Origin: Flavobacterium branchiophilum NBRC 15030 = ATCC 35035
Lineage (GTDB): Bacteria; Bacteroidota; Bacteroidia; Flavobacteriales; Flavobacteriaceae
Assembly (NCBI RefSeq): GCF_002217205.1
Contig: NZ_MUGT01000047.1
Coordinates: 1-64,000, forward strand
Length of the DNA: 64,000 nt
Direction of reading: 5' to 3'
Notes under the pieces: model-generated
Seen by the model: only the letters and a program-made list of their open reading frames with translations
Told to the model about the DNA's origin: nothing
The model's database searches: none
Shown here: positions 16,188 through 23,973 of the stretch, piece by piece
How the letters are laid out: each line of letters begins with the position of its first letter
Position numbering within the stretch: position 1 is the stretch's first letter
Position numbers and translations under genes: made by a program

Positions 16188-17492
16188 TCATTTCTCATTG
16201 AAAACAGCATCTAATTCTTCATTAGGGGCTATCTTTTTTGATTTTTTTCCAAAATTATAAAATGAAATCGCTGCCTCAACTCCTTCTTTTTCCCAAACGT
16301 CTAGCAACTGATCAATTTTGTTTACTCTTCCTGATAATTTTTCAAATCTGGTTTTTAACCCTATATAAGTACTGTCCTCTGCACCTTTTACCATCTTTAA
16401 ATATAACAATTTCCCTTCTAAAACATGGGTCATATTGGGTTTTTTTGAAACTAAATGCCCTTTTTCTGCCATATAATTTTGTGTGAAAAAAGTACTTGCT
16501 TTGTCAAATCCATAGGATTCCCAATAATATAACCATTTTCTTAACTGCTTGATATAATCTCTAGAAACATTCAACTTTTCGTTTACCGTTATACCTGTAA
16601 CTTCTTGTTTTACATTTTTTACCTGCAATCGAACTTTACTTTCGTTTATACGAAAATTTTGATCTGTAATTATTCTTCTAACTTCTGTATCAAAAATACT
16701 ATTTTTTTTATATATTTTTTCAAATTTTCCTTTTGCATACTCACAAGCATTGTGGTTGCTACTAAAGGTAATATCGTCTGCATATCTAGAATATTGCAAA
16801 CCAAATCGTTTGGCTACACCTGCTAGTCGAATGTCCATTTTTTCGCAAATAGCATTTGTTAATGTCGGAGATGTTGGTGCACCTTGTGGCAAAACCGATG
16901 TCAAAATAGTATGACTAACACCATCTTTAATTCGTTCTACTTCAAGTTTTGTACAACAAATAGAGGCAATCATGTTGGCTATTTTAATACCTTTGGGACT
17001 GTTTTTTAAATTAAACGGAGCTATTAAAAGTCTTCCCCAAACTCTTGATTTATCAATACTCGGAAAAAAATCTTTCAAATCAAGATTGTAAACATATTTT
17101 TGGTTGACATGTTTCTTGGCATTATCTACAATTGATTTGCCCACCACAAATCCAGTTGCATTGGGATGAGGTAGATATACACATTGAAAAATATAATTCA
17201 AGGCTTCTTGAACTTCTTTTAATTTTGGATGTGGTGCATGTATAGTCCTAATACCCCCAGATTTCTTTTTTATTTCAAATTGATGATAAAAAACAGAAGT
17301 TGAGTTTTCTAAATTGAACTCTTTCGCATCTTTTAAAATGAGGTGTTGTAATAATTTAGGTTTAAAGTTTGAGGCTTTTGATCCATGAATATGTTTTTTG
17401 GCTACATTGATTAAATGCCATAAATCAGCTTCTTTTTTCATATTCTGAAATAATTCTTTAATCTCAGTTTGTTGATCTACATTTGTTTTCAT
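16188..17492 (-). CDS. Retron reverse transcriptase (retron 2)
   Basis: This 434-residue RT carries NAKKH (124-128), catalytic DLKDFF (138-143), PQGAPTSP (202-209), YADD (237-240) and VTG (298-300), the last followed by ITVNEKLNV. The NAxxH/VTG pair is the hallmark of retron RTs. About 65 residues at the C-terminus (LYLKMVKGAEDSTYIGLKT onward) extend past the thumb. The gene begins 29 nt after the a2 repeat of the msr-msd RNA at 17522-17773. The next gene follows at 24 nt, so RNA, RT and the signalling genes form one operon. It differs from retron 1 RT in many positions, so this is not a recent duplication. Confidence 0.94.
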   Translation of the reverse strand: MKTNVDQQTEIKELFQNMKKEADLWHLINVAKKHIHGSKASNFKPKLLQHLILKDAKEFNLENSTSVFYHQFEIKKKSGGIRTIHAPHPKLKEVQEALNYIFQCVYLPHPNATGFVVGKSIVDNAKKHVNQKYVYNLDLKDFFPSIDKSRVWGRLLIAPFNLKNSPKGIKIANMIASICCTKLEVERIKDGVSHTILTSVLPQGAPTSPTLTNAICEKMDIRLAGVAKRFGLQYSRYADDITFSSNHNACEYAKGKFEKIYKKNSIFDTEVRRIITDQNFRINESKVRLQVKNVKQEVTGITVNEKLNVSRDYIKQLRKWLYYWESYGFDKASTFFTQNYMAEKGHLVSKKPNMTHVLEGKLLYLKMVKGAEDSTYIGLKTRFEKLSGRVNKIDQLLDVWEKEGVEAAISFYNFGKKSKKIAPNEELDAVFNEK

Positions 17493-17521
17493 GGTAACTT
17501 ACATTGTTTTATATGTTTTGA

Positions 17522-17773
17522 AAAACCGTAGTGTATATTCTTTTTCTTCATCAACAAATTTTTCATCAATAAATACTAGAAGTTAGGGTCTTGATTAGTA
17601 TCCAACATAAAATAATAAATATATTATAATTAGTTGATTACTAAACATTCCATTATAACTTGCGTTATAGAACTTGCCGATTTGATATTTTGTTTACAAC
17701 ATATTGGAAACAAAAAATCCAGCAAGCAAGCCCGTTATAAAAACGAGCGATTCAATATTTTAACTACGGTTTT
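17522..17773 (-). ncRNA. Retron 2 msr-msd RNA (candidate)
   Basis: A perfect 11-bp inverted repeat, AAAACCGTAGT (17522-17532) and ACTACGGTTTT (17763-17773), bounds 252 nt ending 29 nt before the RT start; read on the minus strand these are a2 and a1. Near a1 is a hairpin CUCGUU/AACGGG (17747-17731). A TATAAC-GCAA-GTTATA stem with a GNRA loop follows (17669-17654). A 50-nt hairpin (17644-17595) has a 12-position stem TTAGTAATCAAC/GTTGGATACTAA with one mismatch and one wobble, enclosing an AT-rich inner stem; this is the likely msd. A -7 box lies about 23 nt upstream of a1. The branching G was not assigned. Confidence 0.83.
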
Positions 17774-17795
17774 CAAAGAACTTATTTTGATGCTG

Positions 17796-17803
17796 CAAAT
17801 TTA
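17796..17803 (-). promoter_or_regulatory. -7 box of the retron 2 operon
   Basis: TAAATTTG on the minus strand (within TATAAATTTGC) matches TAnnTTTG. Transcription would start near 17790, about 17 nt before a1, the spacing expected for a retron RNA. The -33 element is not clear. Confidence 0.55.
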
Positions 17804-17819
17804 TATTCCATCTCTGCAT

Positions 17820-17837
17820 TTTTGCTGCATAGCAAAA
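17820..17837. promoter_or_regulatory. Probable WYL-regulator operator
   Basis: The perfect inverted repeat TTTTGCT-GCAT-AGCAAAA lies between the divergent retron 2 and WYL promoters. It overlaps the -33 element of the WYL gene and sits just upstream of the retron -7 box. A second TGCTGCA half lies at 17791. Repressors of the WYL type that guard defence loci bind such inverted repeats (family knowledge); binding here is inferred. Confidence 0.55.
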
Positions 17838-17852
17838 TATTTTTTATATTGC
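17821..17852 (+). promoter_or_regulatory. Promoter of the WYL regulator gene
   Basis: TTTG (17821-17824) and TATATTGC (17845-17852) are 20 nt apart, close to the Bacteroidota -33/-7 consensus. The start would lie about 30 nt upstream of the ATG at 17889. Confidence 0.5.
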
Positions 17853-17888
17853 ACCAAAATTCAAGCAAAATTAAACCATTTTTTTAAT

Positions 17889-18908
17889 ATGGCAATTACA
17901 AAAAATCCTTTTATAAGATATAAAATTTTAGACTCTTTTTTTCGTCATCCGTTTAAGATTTATACTATTGATGTTTTACTTCAAGAGTTAAACGATAAAT
18001 TATTTGAAATTTTTGACAATCACAAGAACGCCATAAAGTTAAGACAACTACAAGAAGATATTGCCTTTATGAAATCTACTGAAGGTTGGGGTATAGAATT
18101 TGCAGATTTAAGTGATGGTAAAAAAAAAAATTACCGCTACGAAAACATTAATTTTTCTATCAACAACTTAGCTTTAAATGATATAGAAACCAACGAATTT
18201 CAAGCTGCATTATTAACTTTAAGCCATTTTGAGGGAATGCCTCAATTTGAAGGGATTTCTGAAATTATTGCAAAACTAGATATGAAATTTAAAAATAATA
18301 TTATAGAAAAACCATTTATTGGGTTTGAACAAAATGCAGATTTGAAGGGTATAGACAATTTTGGTATGTTGTTTCAGGCAGTGAAAGATAAACTAACATT
18401 AGAAATTGAATATAAAGATTTTTCGTTTCCAGAGTCTTATAAATTTGAATTCCACCCATATTATTTAAAACAATATAACAACAGATGGTTTATTTTGGGT
18501 TTAAATCCTTCCAAAAATAAGTATGATTGGAATATTGCGTTGGATAGAATTGTAAGTTACAAATGTATTGATAAGGGTTTTATAGAAAATGAAAAAATTG
18601 ATTTTAAGGAATATTTTTCAGACATGATTGGTGTTTCTAAACCCGAAAATTCAATTATTGAAACTGTAATCCTGCATTTTGAACCCTTAACGGCTAAATA
18701 TATGATGAATAAGCCAATTCATGAAACTCAAAAAAATAAATGGATTGATGAAAATACTTTAGAAATTAAGCTAAATATAATAATTAATTACGAATTAGTA
18801 AGGTTTATTTTGAGTTATGCCGATAGTGTAAAAGTAATTGCACCGCTTCATTTGGTGGATTTAATTATAAATAAAATAAATGGTGCCCAAAATTTATACA
18901 AATTATAA
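17889..18908 (+). CDS. WYL-domain transcriptional regulator
   Basis: This 339-residue protein has an N-terminal winged-helix-like region (KNPFIRYKILDSFFRH, TIDVLLQELN, about 1-85), a middle linker domain and a C-terminal WYL domain (from about 165: LTLEIEYKDF, FHPYYLKQYNNRWFILG, WNIALDRIVSY). WYL regulators control phage-defence loci and may sense nucleic acid ligands. The gene is divergent from the retron 2 operon and shares its promoter region, so it probably represses the island and itself. A longer frame from 17634 would cross the retron RNA and the promoter; I start at MAITKNPF. Confidence 0.88.
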   Translation: MAITKNPFIRYKILDSFFRHPFKIYTIDVLLQELNDKLFEIFDNHKNAIKLRQLQEDIAFMKSTEGWGIEFADLSDGKKKNYRYENINFSINNLALNDIETNEFQAALLTLSHFEGMPQFEGISEIIAKLDMKFKNNIIEKPFIGFEQNADLKGIDNFGMLFQAVKDKLTLEIEYKDFSFPESYKFEFHPYYLKQYNNRWFILGLNPSKNKYDWNIALDRIVSYKCIDKGFIENEKIDFKEYFSDMIGVSKPENSIIETVILHFEPLTAKYMMNKPIHETQKNKWIDENTLEIKLNIIINYELVRFILSYADSVKVIAPLHLVDLIINKINGAQNLYKL

Positions 18909-18985
18909 TTCAGTAGTTATGATATCATTATCAAAAAAACAGTACATTTGTCTGCTAAAATCAACACTTATTTAAACAATTTTAT

Positions 18986-19423
18986 ATGCAGGTTAATTTA
19001 AAAAATGGAATCGATTCCTTAATTTTTGGCATGAAAGAAGCTGATGTAATGGCAAAATATGGAAAGCCAGATTTGTCGTTTTTGGATGATGATCAAAACA
19101 GAATTTATTTATATAATCAATACAAAATAAGGTTAACTTTTTATGAAGAGGAAGACTATAAGTTAGGTTATTTGGTGGCATCTAGCCAAGATTTAACTCT
19201 TTTTGGCGAAAAAATAATGGGAAGAAAAATAAGTGACGTAAAAAAAATTTTAGCTTCAAAAAAAATCAATCATTTTGCTGAAGAACAAGTGGACTCTTTC
19301 CACAATTTTTTTAATGAAGACAATTGGTTGTTGTTTCAGGTAGAGTTTGACGAAGTAGTCAAGTTGGAATTGGGTGCTATGATTAAAAATGAAAACGAAT
19401 TTGATTGGAAGTTTAAGGGGTAG
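18986..19423 (+). CDS. Hypothetical protein (145 aa)
   Basis: This small acidic protein is not recognised. It has no signal peptide or membrane segment and alternates short strands and helices (LIFGMKEADVMAKYGKPD; IRLTFYEEEDYKLGYLVAS; GRKISDVKKILASK). The shape resembles small immunity-like proteins of Bacteroidota, but no family motif is firm. It stands alone between the WYL gene and fabG, 77 nt after the former, and may be the last cargo gene of the island. Confidence 0.65.
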   Translation: MQVNLKNGIDSLIFGMKEADVMAKYGKPDLSFLDDDQNRIYLYNQYKIRLTFYEEEDYKLGYLVASSQDLTLFGEKIMGRKISDVKKILASKKINHFAEEQVDSFHNFFNEDNWLLFQVEFDEVVKLELGAMIKNENEFDWKFKG

Positions 19424-19520
19424 TGTACAATATATTTAAGATTTTAGTTAAAATTTGAATCATAACTTATTATTTTTACTATATTTTTAAAAATTTGATT
19501 TTATTGATTTAGGTTTTGTA

Positions 19521-19548
19521 TTGGTTTTAAATTATTTGTTTATATTTG
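19521..19548 (+). promoter_or_regulatory. fabG promoter
   Basis: TTG (19521-19523) and TATATTTG (19541-19548) are 17 nt apart, a full match to TTG-N17-TAnnTTTG. The ATG at 19586 lies about 30 nt after the predicted start. Confidence 0.65.
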
Positions 19549-19585
19549 ACACTTCAATTATTGAATCAATTATAATTATTTAAAA

Positions 19586-20332
19586 ATGAAATTACTAGAA
19601 GGGAAAACGGCCATTATTACAGGTGCCAGCAGAGGAATTGGAAAAGGAATTGCGGAAATATTTGCAAAAAATGGAGCAAATATAGCTTTTACTTATAGTT
19701 CATCGGCAGCATCTGCTCAAGAATTAGAAAATGAATTGAACCAATTGGGCATAAAAGCAAAAGGGTATCAATCTAATGCCGCTGATTTTAATGAGGCTCA
19801 AACTTTTGTAGAAGCCGTTTTGGCAGAGTTTGGAAACATAGATATTTTGATTAATAATGCAGGAATTACAAAGGATAATTTGTTGATGCGAATGACCGAA
19901 AATGATTTTGATCAAGTTATAGATGTCAATTTGAAATCTGTTTTTAATATGACCAAAGCCGTTCAAAAAACATTCTTAAAAAACCGTAAAGGCTCTATTA
20001 TCAATATGAGTAGTGTAGTGGGAGTCAAAGGCAATGCTGGACAAACCAATTATGCAGCTTCAAAAGCGGGAGTTATTGGTTTTACAAAATCGATTGCCTT
20101 AGAATTGGGGTCAAGAAACATTCGCTGTAATGCCATTGCACCAGGTTTTATTGAAACAGAAATGACTGCAAAATTAAACGAAGATGTGGTTCAGGGATGG
20201 CGAGATGGCATTCCATTGAAACGTGGCGGCACTACAGAAGATGTAGCCAATGCTTGCTTGTTTTTTGCTTCGGATATGAGCAGTTTTGTTACTGGTCAGG
20301 TGTTGAATGTTTGCGGAGGTATGCTTACTTAA
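19586..20332 (+). CDS. fabG: 3-oxoacyl-[acyl-carrier-protein] reductase
   Basis: FabG reduces 3-oxoacyl-ACP with NADPH in fatty acid elongation in the cytoplasm. The 248-residue chain has the short-chain dehydrogenase fold: cofactor motif TGASRGIG (12-19), NNAG (90-93), the catalytic Ser near 143, Tyr156 and Lys160 (NYAASK). It ends with the family's GQVLNVCGGM. Length is typical. A consensus promoter precedes it and the 675-residue membrane protein follows 46 nt later. Confidence 0.95.
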   Translation: MKLLEGKTAIITGASRGIGKGIAEIFAKNGANIAFTYSSSAASAQELENELNQLGIKAKGYQSNAADFNEAQTFVEAVLAEFGNIDILINNAGITKDNLLMRMTENDFDQVIDVNLKSVFNMTKAVQKTFLKNRKGSIINMSSVVGVKGNAGQTNYAASKAGVIGFTKSIALELGSRNIRCNAIAPGFIETEMTAKLNEDVVQGWRDGIPLKRGGTTEDVANACLFFASDMSSFVTGQVLNVCGGMLT

Positions 20333-20378
20333 TTTGAAGTTATAAGTTGTAATTTAAGGTAAAAACCCCAATATATTA

Positions 20379-22406
20379 ATGAATACTACTACAATATTGC
20401 TCATTTTTTTAGCTGTACTTATAGCAATTGGGATTGCTTTTTACCAATACATATATAAAAATACAAACAAGTCAAAAACCATTTTGTTTTTGGCTTGTTT
20501 GCGTTTTTTTAGTGTTTTTATCCTCCTTTTATTGTTAATAAATCCAGTAATTTCAAGAAATACTTTTGAAATTGTCAAAACTCCTTTGGCAATTGTTATG
20601 GATAATTCTAGCTCTATTAAAAATTTATTTGCACAAAAAACAGCTACAGACGTTTACCAACAATTAGCTCAAAACGCTGATTTGAAAACCAAATTTGATG
20701 TGCAATTTTTGAAATTTGATGACAAAACCGAAATGTCGCAACAAATTGATTTCAAAGGTACTAAAACTAATATTGATGGAGTTGGTATATATTTAAAAAA
20801 TATTTTAAAAAATAATTATTTTCCTACGGTTATTATTACAGATGGAAATCAAACATCTGGCAATGATTATACATTTAGTTTTCCAAAACACGCTCAAATT
20901 TTGCCCATAGTTATTGGCGATACGACTACTTTTTTAGATTTGAAAATCAATCAACTGAATGTCAATAAGTATGCTTTTTATAAAAATAAATTTCCTGTTG
21001 AGGTATTTTTACAATACTCTGGGAATAAGTCAGTTCATGCTAATTTTAGTATTACAAATGGCAACAATACATTAGTCAAACAAGCCATTTCATTTTCAAA
21101 AAACAAAAAATCGGCAGTTCTACAAGTACTTTTGCCAGCAGATAAAATGGGCCTTCAAATATATAAAGCTCAAATAATTTCTTCAGAAAAAGAACATAAT
21201 ATACATAATAACATTAAGAATTTTGCTATTGATATTATTGATCAAAAAACCAATATTGCCTTGGTTTCTGCAATCAGCCATCCTGATTTAGGAGCTATAA
21301 AAAGGGCCATTGAAACCAATAATCAAAGAAAAGTTACCATCCTAAAACCCACAGCCATCCAATCGTTGCAGGATTTTAATGTGCTACTTTTATATCAACC
21401 AAACGAAAGTTTTAAAAATATTTTTGATTTAAAGGCAAAAATAAAATTAAATGCCTTGATTATTACGGGTTTACATACCGATTTTAATTTTTTGAATCAA
21501 AACCAAACTGATTTTGTGTTTCAAATGACTACTCAAAAAGAGGATTATCTCGCTGCTTTTGAAGATCAATTTAATTTATTTGCCATAGAGCCCCACGTTT
21601 TTAACGAGTTACCACCATTACAAAATCCTTTTGGAAAAATTATTTCAAAAGCACCAAATCAAGTACTTTTGAATGCTAAAATAAGGAATATTAATACGCA
21701 GCAACCTTTGCTCACCTTTGTATCCTATACAGCCCAGCGAAATGCCTACCTCTTTGGAGAAAATATTTGGAAATGGCGTTTGCAAGAACATCTAAATCAA
21801 AAAAGTTTTGAAAAATTTGATCAATTTTTAGACAAAACCATCCAATTTTTAGCTTCAAACGACCGAAAAAAATCGTTAATTGTTCATCATGAACATTTTT
21901 ATAATGCCTCTGATTTGATTGAGATTACGGCAGAATTTTTTAATAAAAATTATGAGTTTGACGAAAAAGCAAAGTTGACTATTTCGATAATAAATAAAGA
22001 CAATAAAAAACAAATTAAATATGATTTCTTAAAAAACAACAATAGTTTTAAAGTAAATTTAGAAGGTTTGGAAGCAGGCCATTATCAGTTTATTGTCAAA
22101 GAAATTAATACAAATGCTGTATATAATAGTTTTTTTGAAATTGCTCCTTTTGATATTGAAAAGCAATTTGTAAATCCAGAGGTGCTCAAGTTGCAACAAC
22201 TCGCTAAAAATTATGGAGGAAAATGCTTTTATCCAACGCAAACACCTGCATTAATCAAACAATTATTGGATAACCCCAATTATAAACCTACCGAAAAAGC
22301 AATTGTCAAAAAAACACCGTTAATTGATTGGGAGTGGCTTTTGGCATTATTAGCGTTTGTATTGTCTGTAGAATGGTTTGTTCGTAAGTATAATGGTTTA
22401 TTATAG
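20379..22406 (+). CDS. Membrane-anchored von Willebrand-like surface protein
   Basis: This 675-residue protein has two N-terminal membrane helices (about 4-26 and 35-57) and one at the C-terminus (about 650-668), with a large extracytoplasmic part between. The part after the second helix begins TPLAIVMDNSSSIK, a vWA-like metal-binding DxSxS pattern (here DNSSS). This resembles Bacteroidota membrane proteins of the BatA kind, with a Rossmann-type domain followed by beta-rich domains. Function is unknown; an envelope role is inferred. Overlap-free with the following DUF4846 gene (5 nt apart), likely the same operon. Confidence 0.75.
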   Translation: MNTTTILLIFLAVLIAIGIAFYQYIYKNTNKSKTILFLACLRFFSVFILLLLLINPVISRNTFEIVKTPLAIVMDNSSSIKNLFAQKTATDVYQQLAQNADLKTKFDVQFLKFDDKTEMSQQIDFKGTKTNIDGVGIYLKNILKNNYFPTVIITDGNQTSGNDYTFSFPKHAQILPIVIGDTTTFLDLKINQLNVNKYAFYKNKFPVEVFLQYSGNKSVHANFSITNGNNTLVKQAISFSKNKKSAVLQVLLPADKMGLQIYKAQIISSEKEHNIHNNIKNFAIDIIDQKTNIALVSAISHPDLGAIKRAIETNNQRKVTILKPTAIQSLQDFNVLLLYQPNESFKNIFDLKAKIKLNALIITGLHTDFNFLNQNQTDFVFQMTTQKEDYLAAFEDQFNLFAIEPHVFNELPPLQNPFGKIISKAPNQVLLNAKIRNINTQQPLLTFVSYTAQRNAYLFGENIWKWRLQEHLNQKSFEKFDQFLDKTIQFLASNDRKKSLIVHHEHFYNASDLIEITAEFFNKNYEFDEKAKLTISIINKDNKKQIKYDFLKNNNSFKVNLEGLEAGHYQFIVKEINTNAVYNSFFEIAPFDIEKQFVNPEVLKLQQLAKNYGGKCFYPTQTPALIKQLLDNPNYKPTEKAIVKKTPLIDWEWLLALLAFVLSVEWFVRKYNGLL

Positions 22407-22411
22407 ATTTT

Positions 22412-23230
22412 ATGAAAAATAAAACATTTATTTTTTTAATACTAGTAGTTATTTTTTTAGCTTCTGTTAATTTTGTACCGTTTTTAAATCAAAATTATAA
22501 TACCATTGCACATCGTTTTCCTGTGCCTCAGGGTTTTGTTAGAACTCAAGAAAGCCCCAATTCTTTTGCAAATTATTTGAGAAATTTAAAATTAAAACCT
22601 CAAAATAGTCTTGTTAAATATTATAATGGGACTTATAAAAATAAAGCCAATGTGTATGTAGCCGTTATAGATTTGCCAATTGGCAATAAAGATTTACACC
22701 AATGTGCTGATGCTGTTATGCGATTGAGGGCTGATTATTTGTACCAAAAAAAGGACTTTAATGCCATTCATTTTAACTTTACAAATGGTTTTAGAGTTGA
22801 TTTTTCGGAATGGATTAAAGGAAAAAGAATTGTTTTGCAAGGCAACAAAACTTATTGGAAAAAAGCCACTGTTCCAGCAGCAGATCAAAATGTATATTGG
22901 CAATATTTGGAACAAATTTTTCAATATGCGGGCACAGCCTCATTAGAAAAAGAATTGAAAACCATTGCTGTTAAAGATATTCAAATTGGCGATGTTTTTA
23001 TAAAGGGCGGTTTTCCAGGACATGCAGTAATAGTTGTAGATAAAGCAGTAAATATTCAAAATAATCATACGATATTTATGTTAGCACAAAGCTATATGCC
23101 CGCTCAAGAATTACAAGTTTTACAAAATCCCAATCGGACCAACGAAAGTCCTTGGTACGATTTGGATTTTGGAACCACATTGGAAACTCCAGAATGGCGT
23201 TTTGATTCATCGCAACTCAAAAGGTTTTAA
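22412..23230 (+). CDS. DUF4846 domain-containing exported protein
   Basis: This 272-residue protein has an N-terminal signal or anchor (about 5-22, FIFLILVVIFLASV). Its core matches DUF4846: CADAVMRLRADYLY, GFRVDFSEW, and DVFIKGGFPGHAVIVVD (Cys and His conserved, similar to cysteine-peptidase-like folds). Role unknown; probably periplasmic. The gene is followed 2 nt later by a peptidoglycan peptidase gene, so the two may act on the cell wall together. Confidence 0.8.
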   Translation: MKNKTFIFLILVVIFLASVNFVPFLNQNYNTIAHRFPVPQGFVRTQESPNSFANYLRNLKLKPQNSLVKYYNGTYKNKANVYVAVIDLPIGNKDLHQCADAVMRLRADYLYQKKDFNAIHFNFTNGFRVDFSEWIKGKRIVLQGNKTYWKKATVPAADQNVYWQYLEQIFQYAGTASLEKELKTIAVKDIQIGDVFIKGGFPGHAVIVVDKAVNIQNNHTIFMLAQSYMPAQELQVLQNPNRTNESPWYDLDFGTTLETPEWRFDSSQLKRF

Positions 23231-23232
23231 AT

Positions 23233-23973
23233 ATGAAATTAATCATTATATCAATACTAATTACGATGTCAAATATATTGATGGGCCAACAACCACCCCC
23301 TCAAGTATTGAAGTTGATGCAAGCCTATCCTGATCAAATTATTGAATTTCGAGATAATAAACTTTTTTTTGCAGACAAATCATTTTTGATTTATGATGAT
23401 TTTAAAACTAAAAACAGTCAAGAATTATTGGACAATCCAGATGTCGAAGATCAATTTGCTTATCGATATGATACCTCCAAAACAGATCATAACGATGCAG
23501 GAAGGGTTAGAAATGAACTTTTTTTTAAAAAAATGTATGGAGACTCTGAAAATAAGGTTCGTAAGAATTTAGTTAGCATCACATGGTGTCCTAAATTGGT
23601 TGGTCAAAAATTGTTGGTTAGTCGTATAAATGGTGTTGCCGAAAAAATGCAAAATATTTCAAAAGCATTAGATGAACACCCAGAATGGAAAACGTATCTG
23701 ACCAATATTGCGGGCACCTTTGTATGGCGAAAAATAGCGGGTACAAACCGTTTAAGCAATCATAGTTTTGGAATAACAATAGATATTAATATAAAAAATG
23801 CCCATTATTGGCAATGGGATTGTAAGTGTAAAAATGAATTTACAAAACTAAAATACCGAAATGCCATACCAATGGGGTTGGTTCAAATTTTTGAAAAAAA
23901 TGGTTTTATTTGGGGCGGAAGGTGGAAACATTATGATACAATGCACTTTGAATACCGCCCCGAATTGTTTTAA
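23233..23973 (+). CDS. M15-family D-Ala-D-Ala carboxypeptidase-like peptidase
   Basis: This exported zinc peptidase of 246 residues has a signal peptide (1-18, ending near MGQQ). The zinc and catalytic motifs of M15 enzymes are SNHSFGITIDI (SxHxxGxxxD) and the closing WGGRWKHYDTMHFEYRP (catalytic Glu/Asp region and last His ligand). It probably trims peptidoglycan stem peptides in the periplasm. Its stop overlaps the end of the convergent recQ gene by 4 bp. Confidence 0.88.
   Translation: MKLIIISILITMSNILMGQQPPPQVLKLMQAYPDQIIEFRDNKLFFADKSFLIYDDFKTKNSQELLDNPDVEDQFAYRYDTSKTDHNDAGRVRNELFFKKMYGDSENKVRKNLVSITWCPKLVGQKLLVSRINGVAEKMQNISKALDEHPEWKTYLTNIAGTFVWRKIAGTNRLSNHSFGITIDINIKNAHYWQWDCKCKNEFTKLKYRNAIPMGLVQIFEKNGFIWGGRWKHYDTMHFEYRPELF

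Noticed and set aside
4497-17492. Group II intron or diversity-generating retroelement as source of the two RTs
   Set aside because: No maturase/HNH domains, no domain V-like RNA and no template/variable repeat pair; both RTs have the retron NAxxH and VTG motifs.
17634-17888. Longer WYL-protein reading from 17634
   Set aside because: It crosses the retron RNA, both promoters and the operator; family similarity starts at MAITKNPF.
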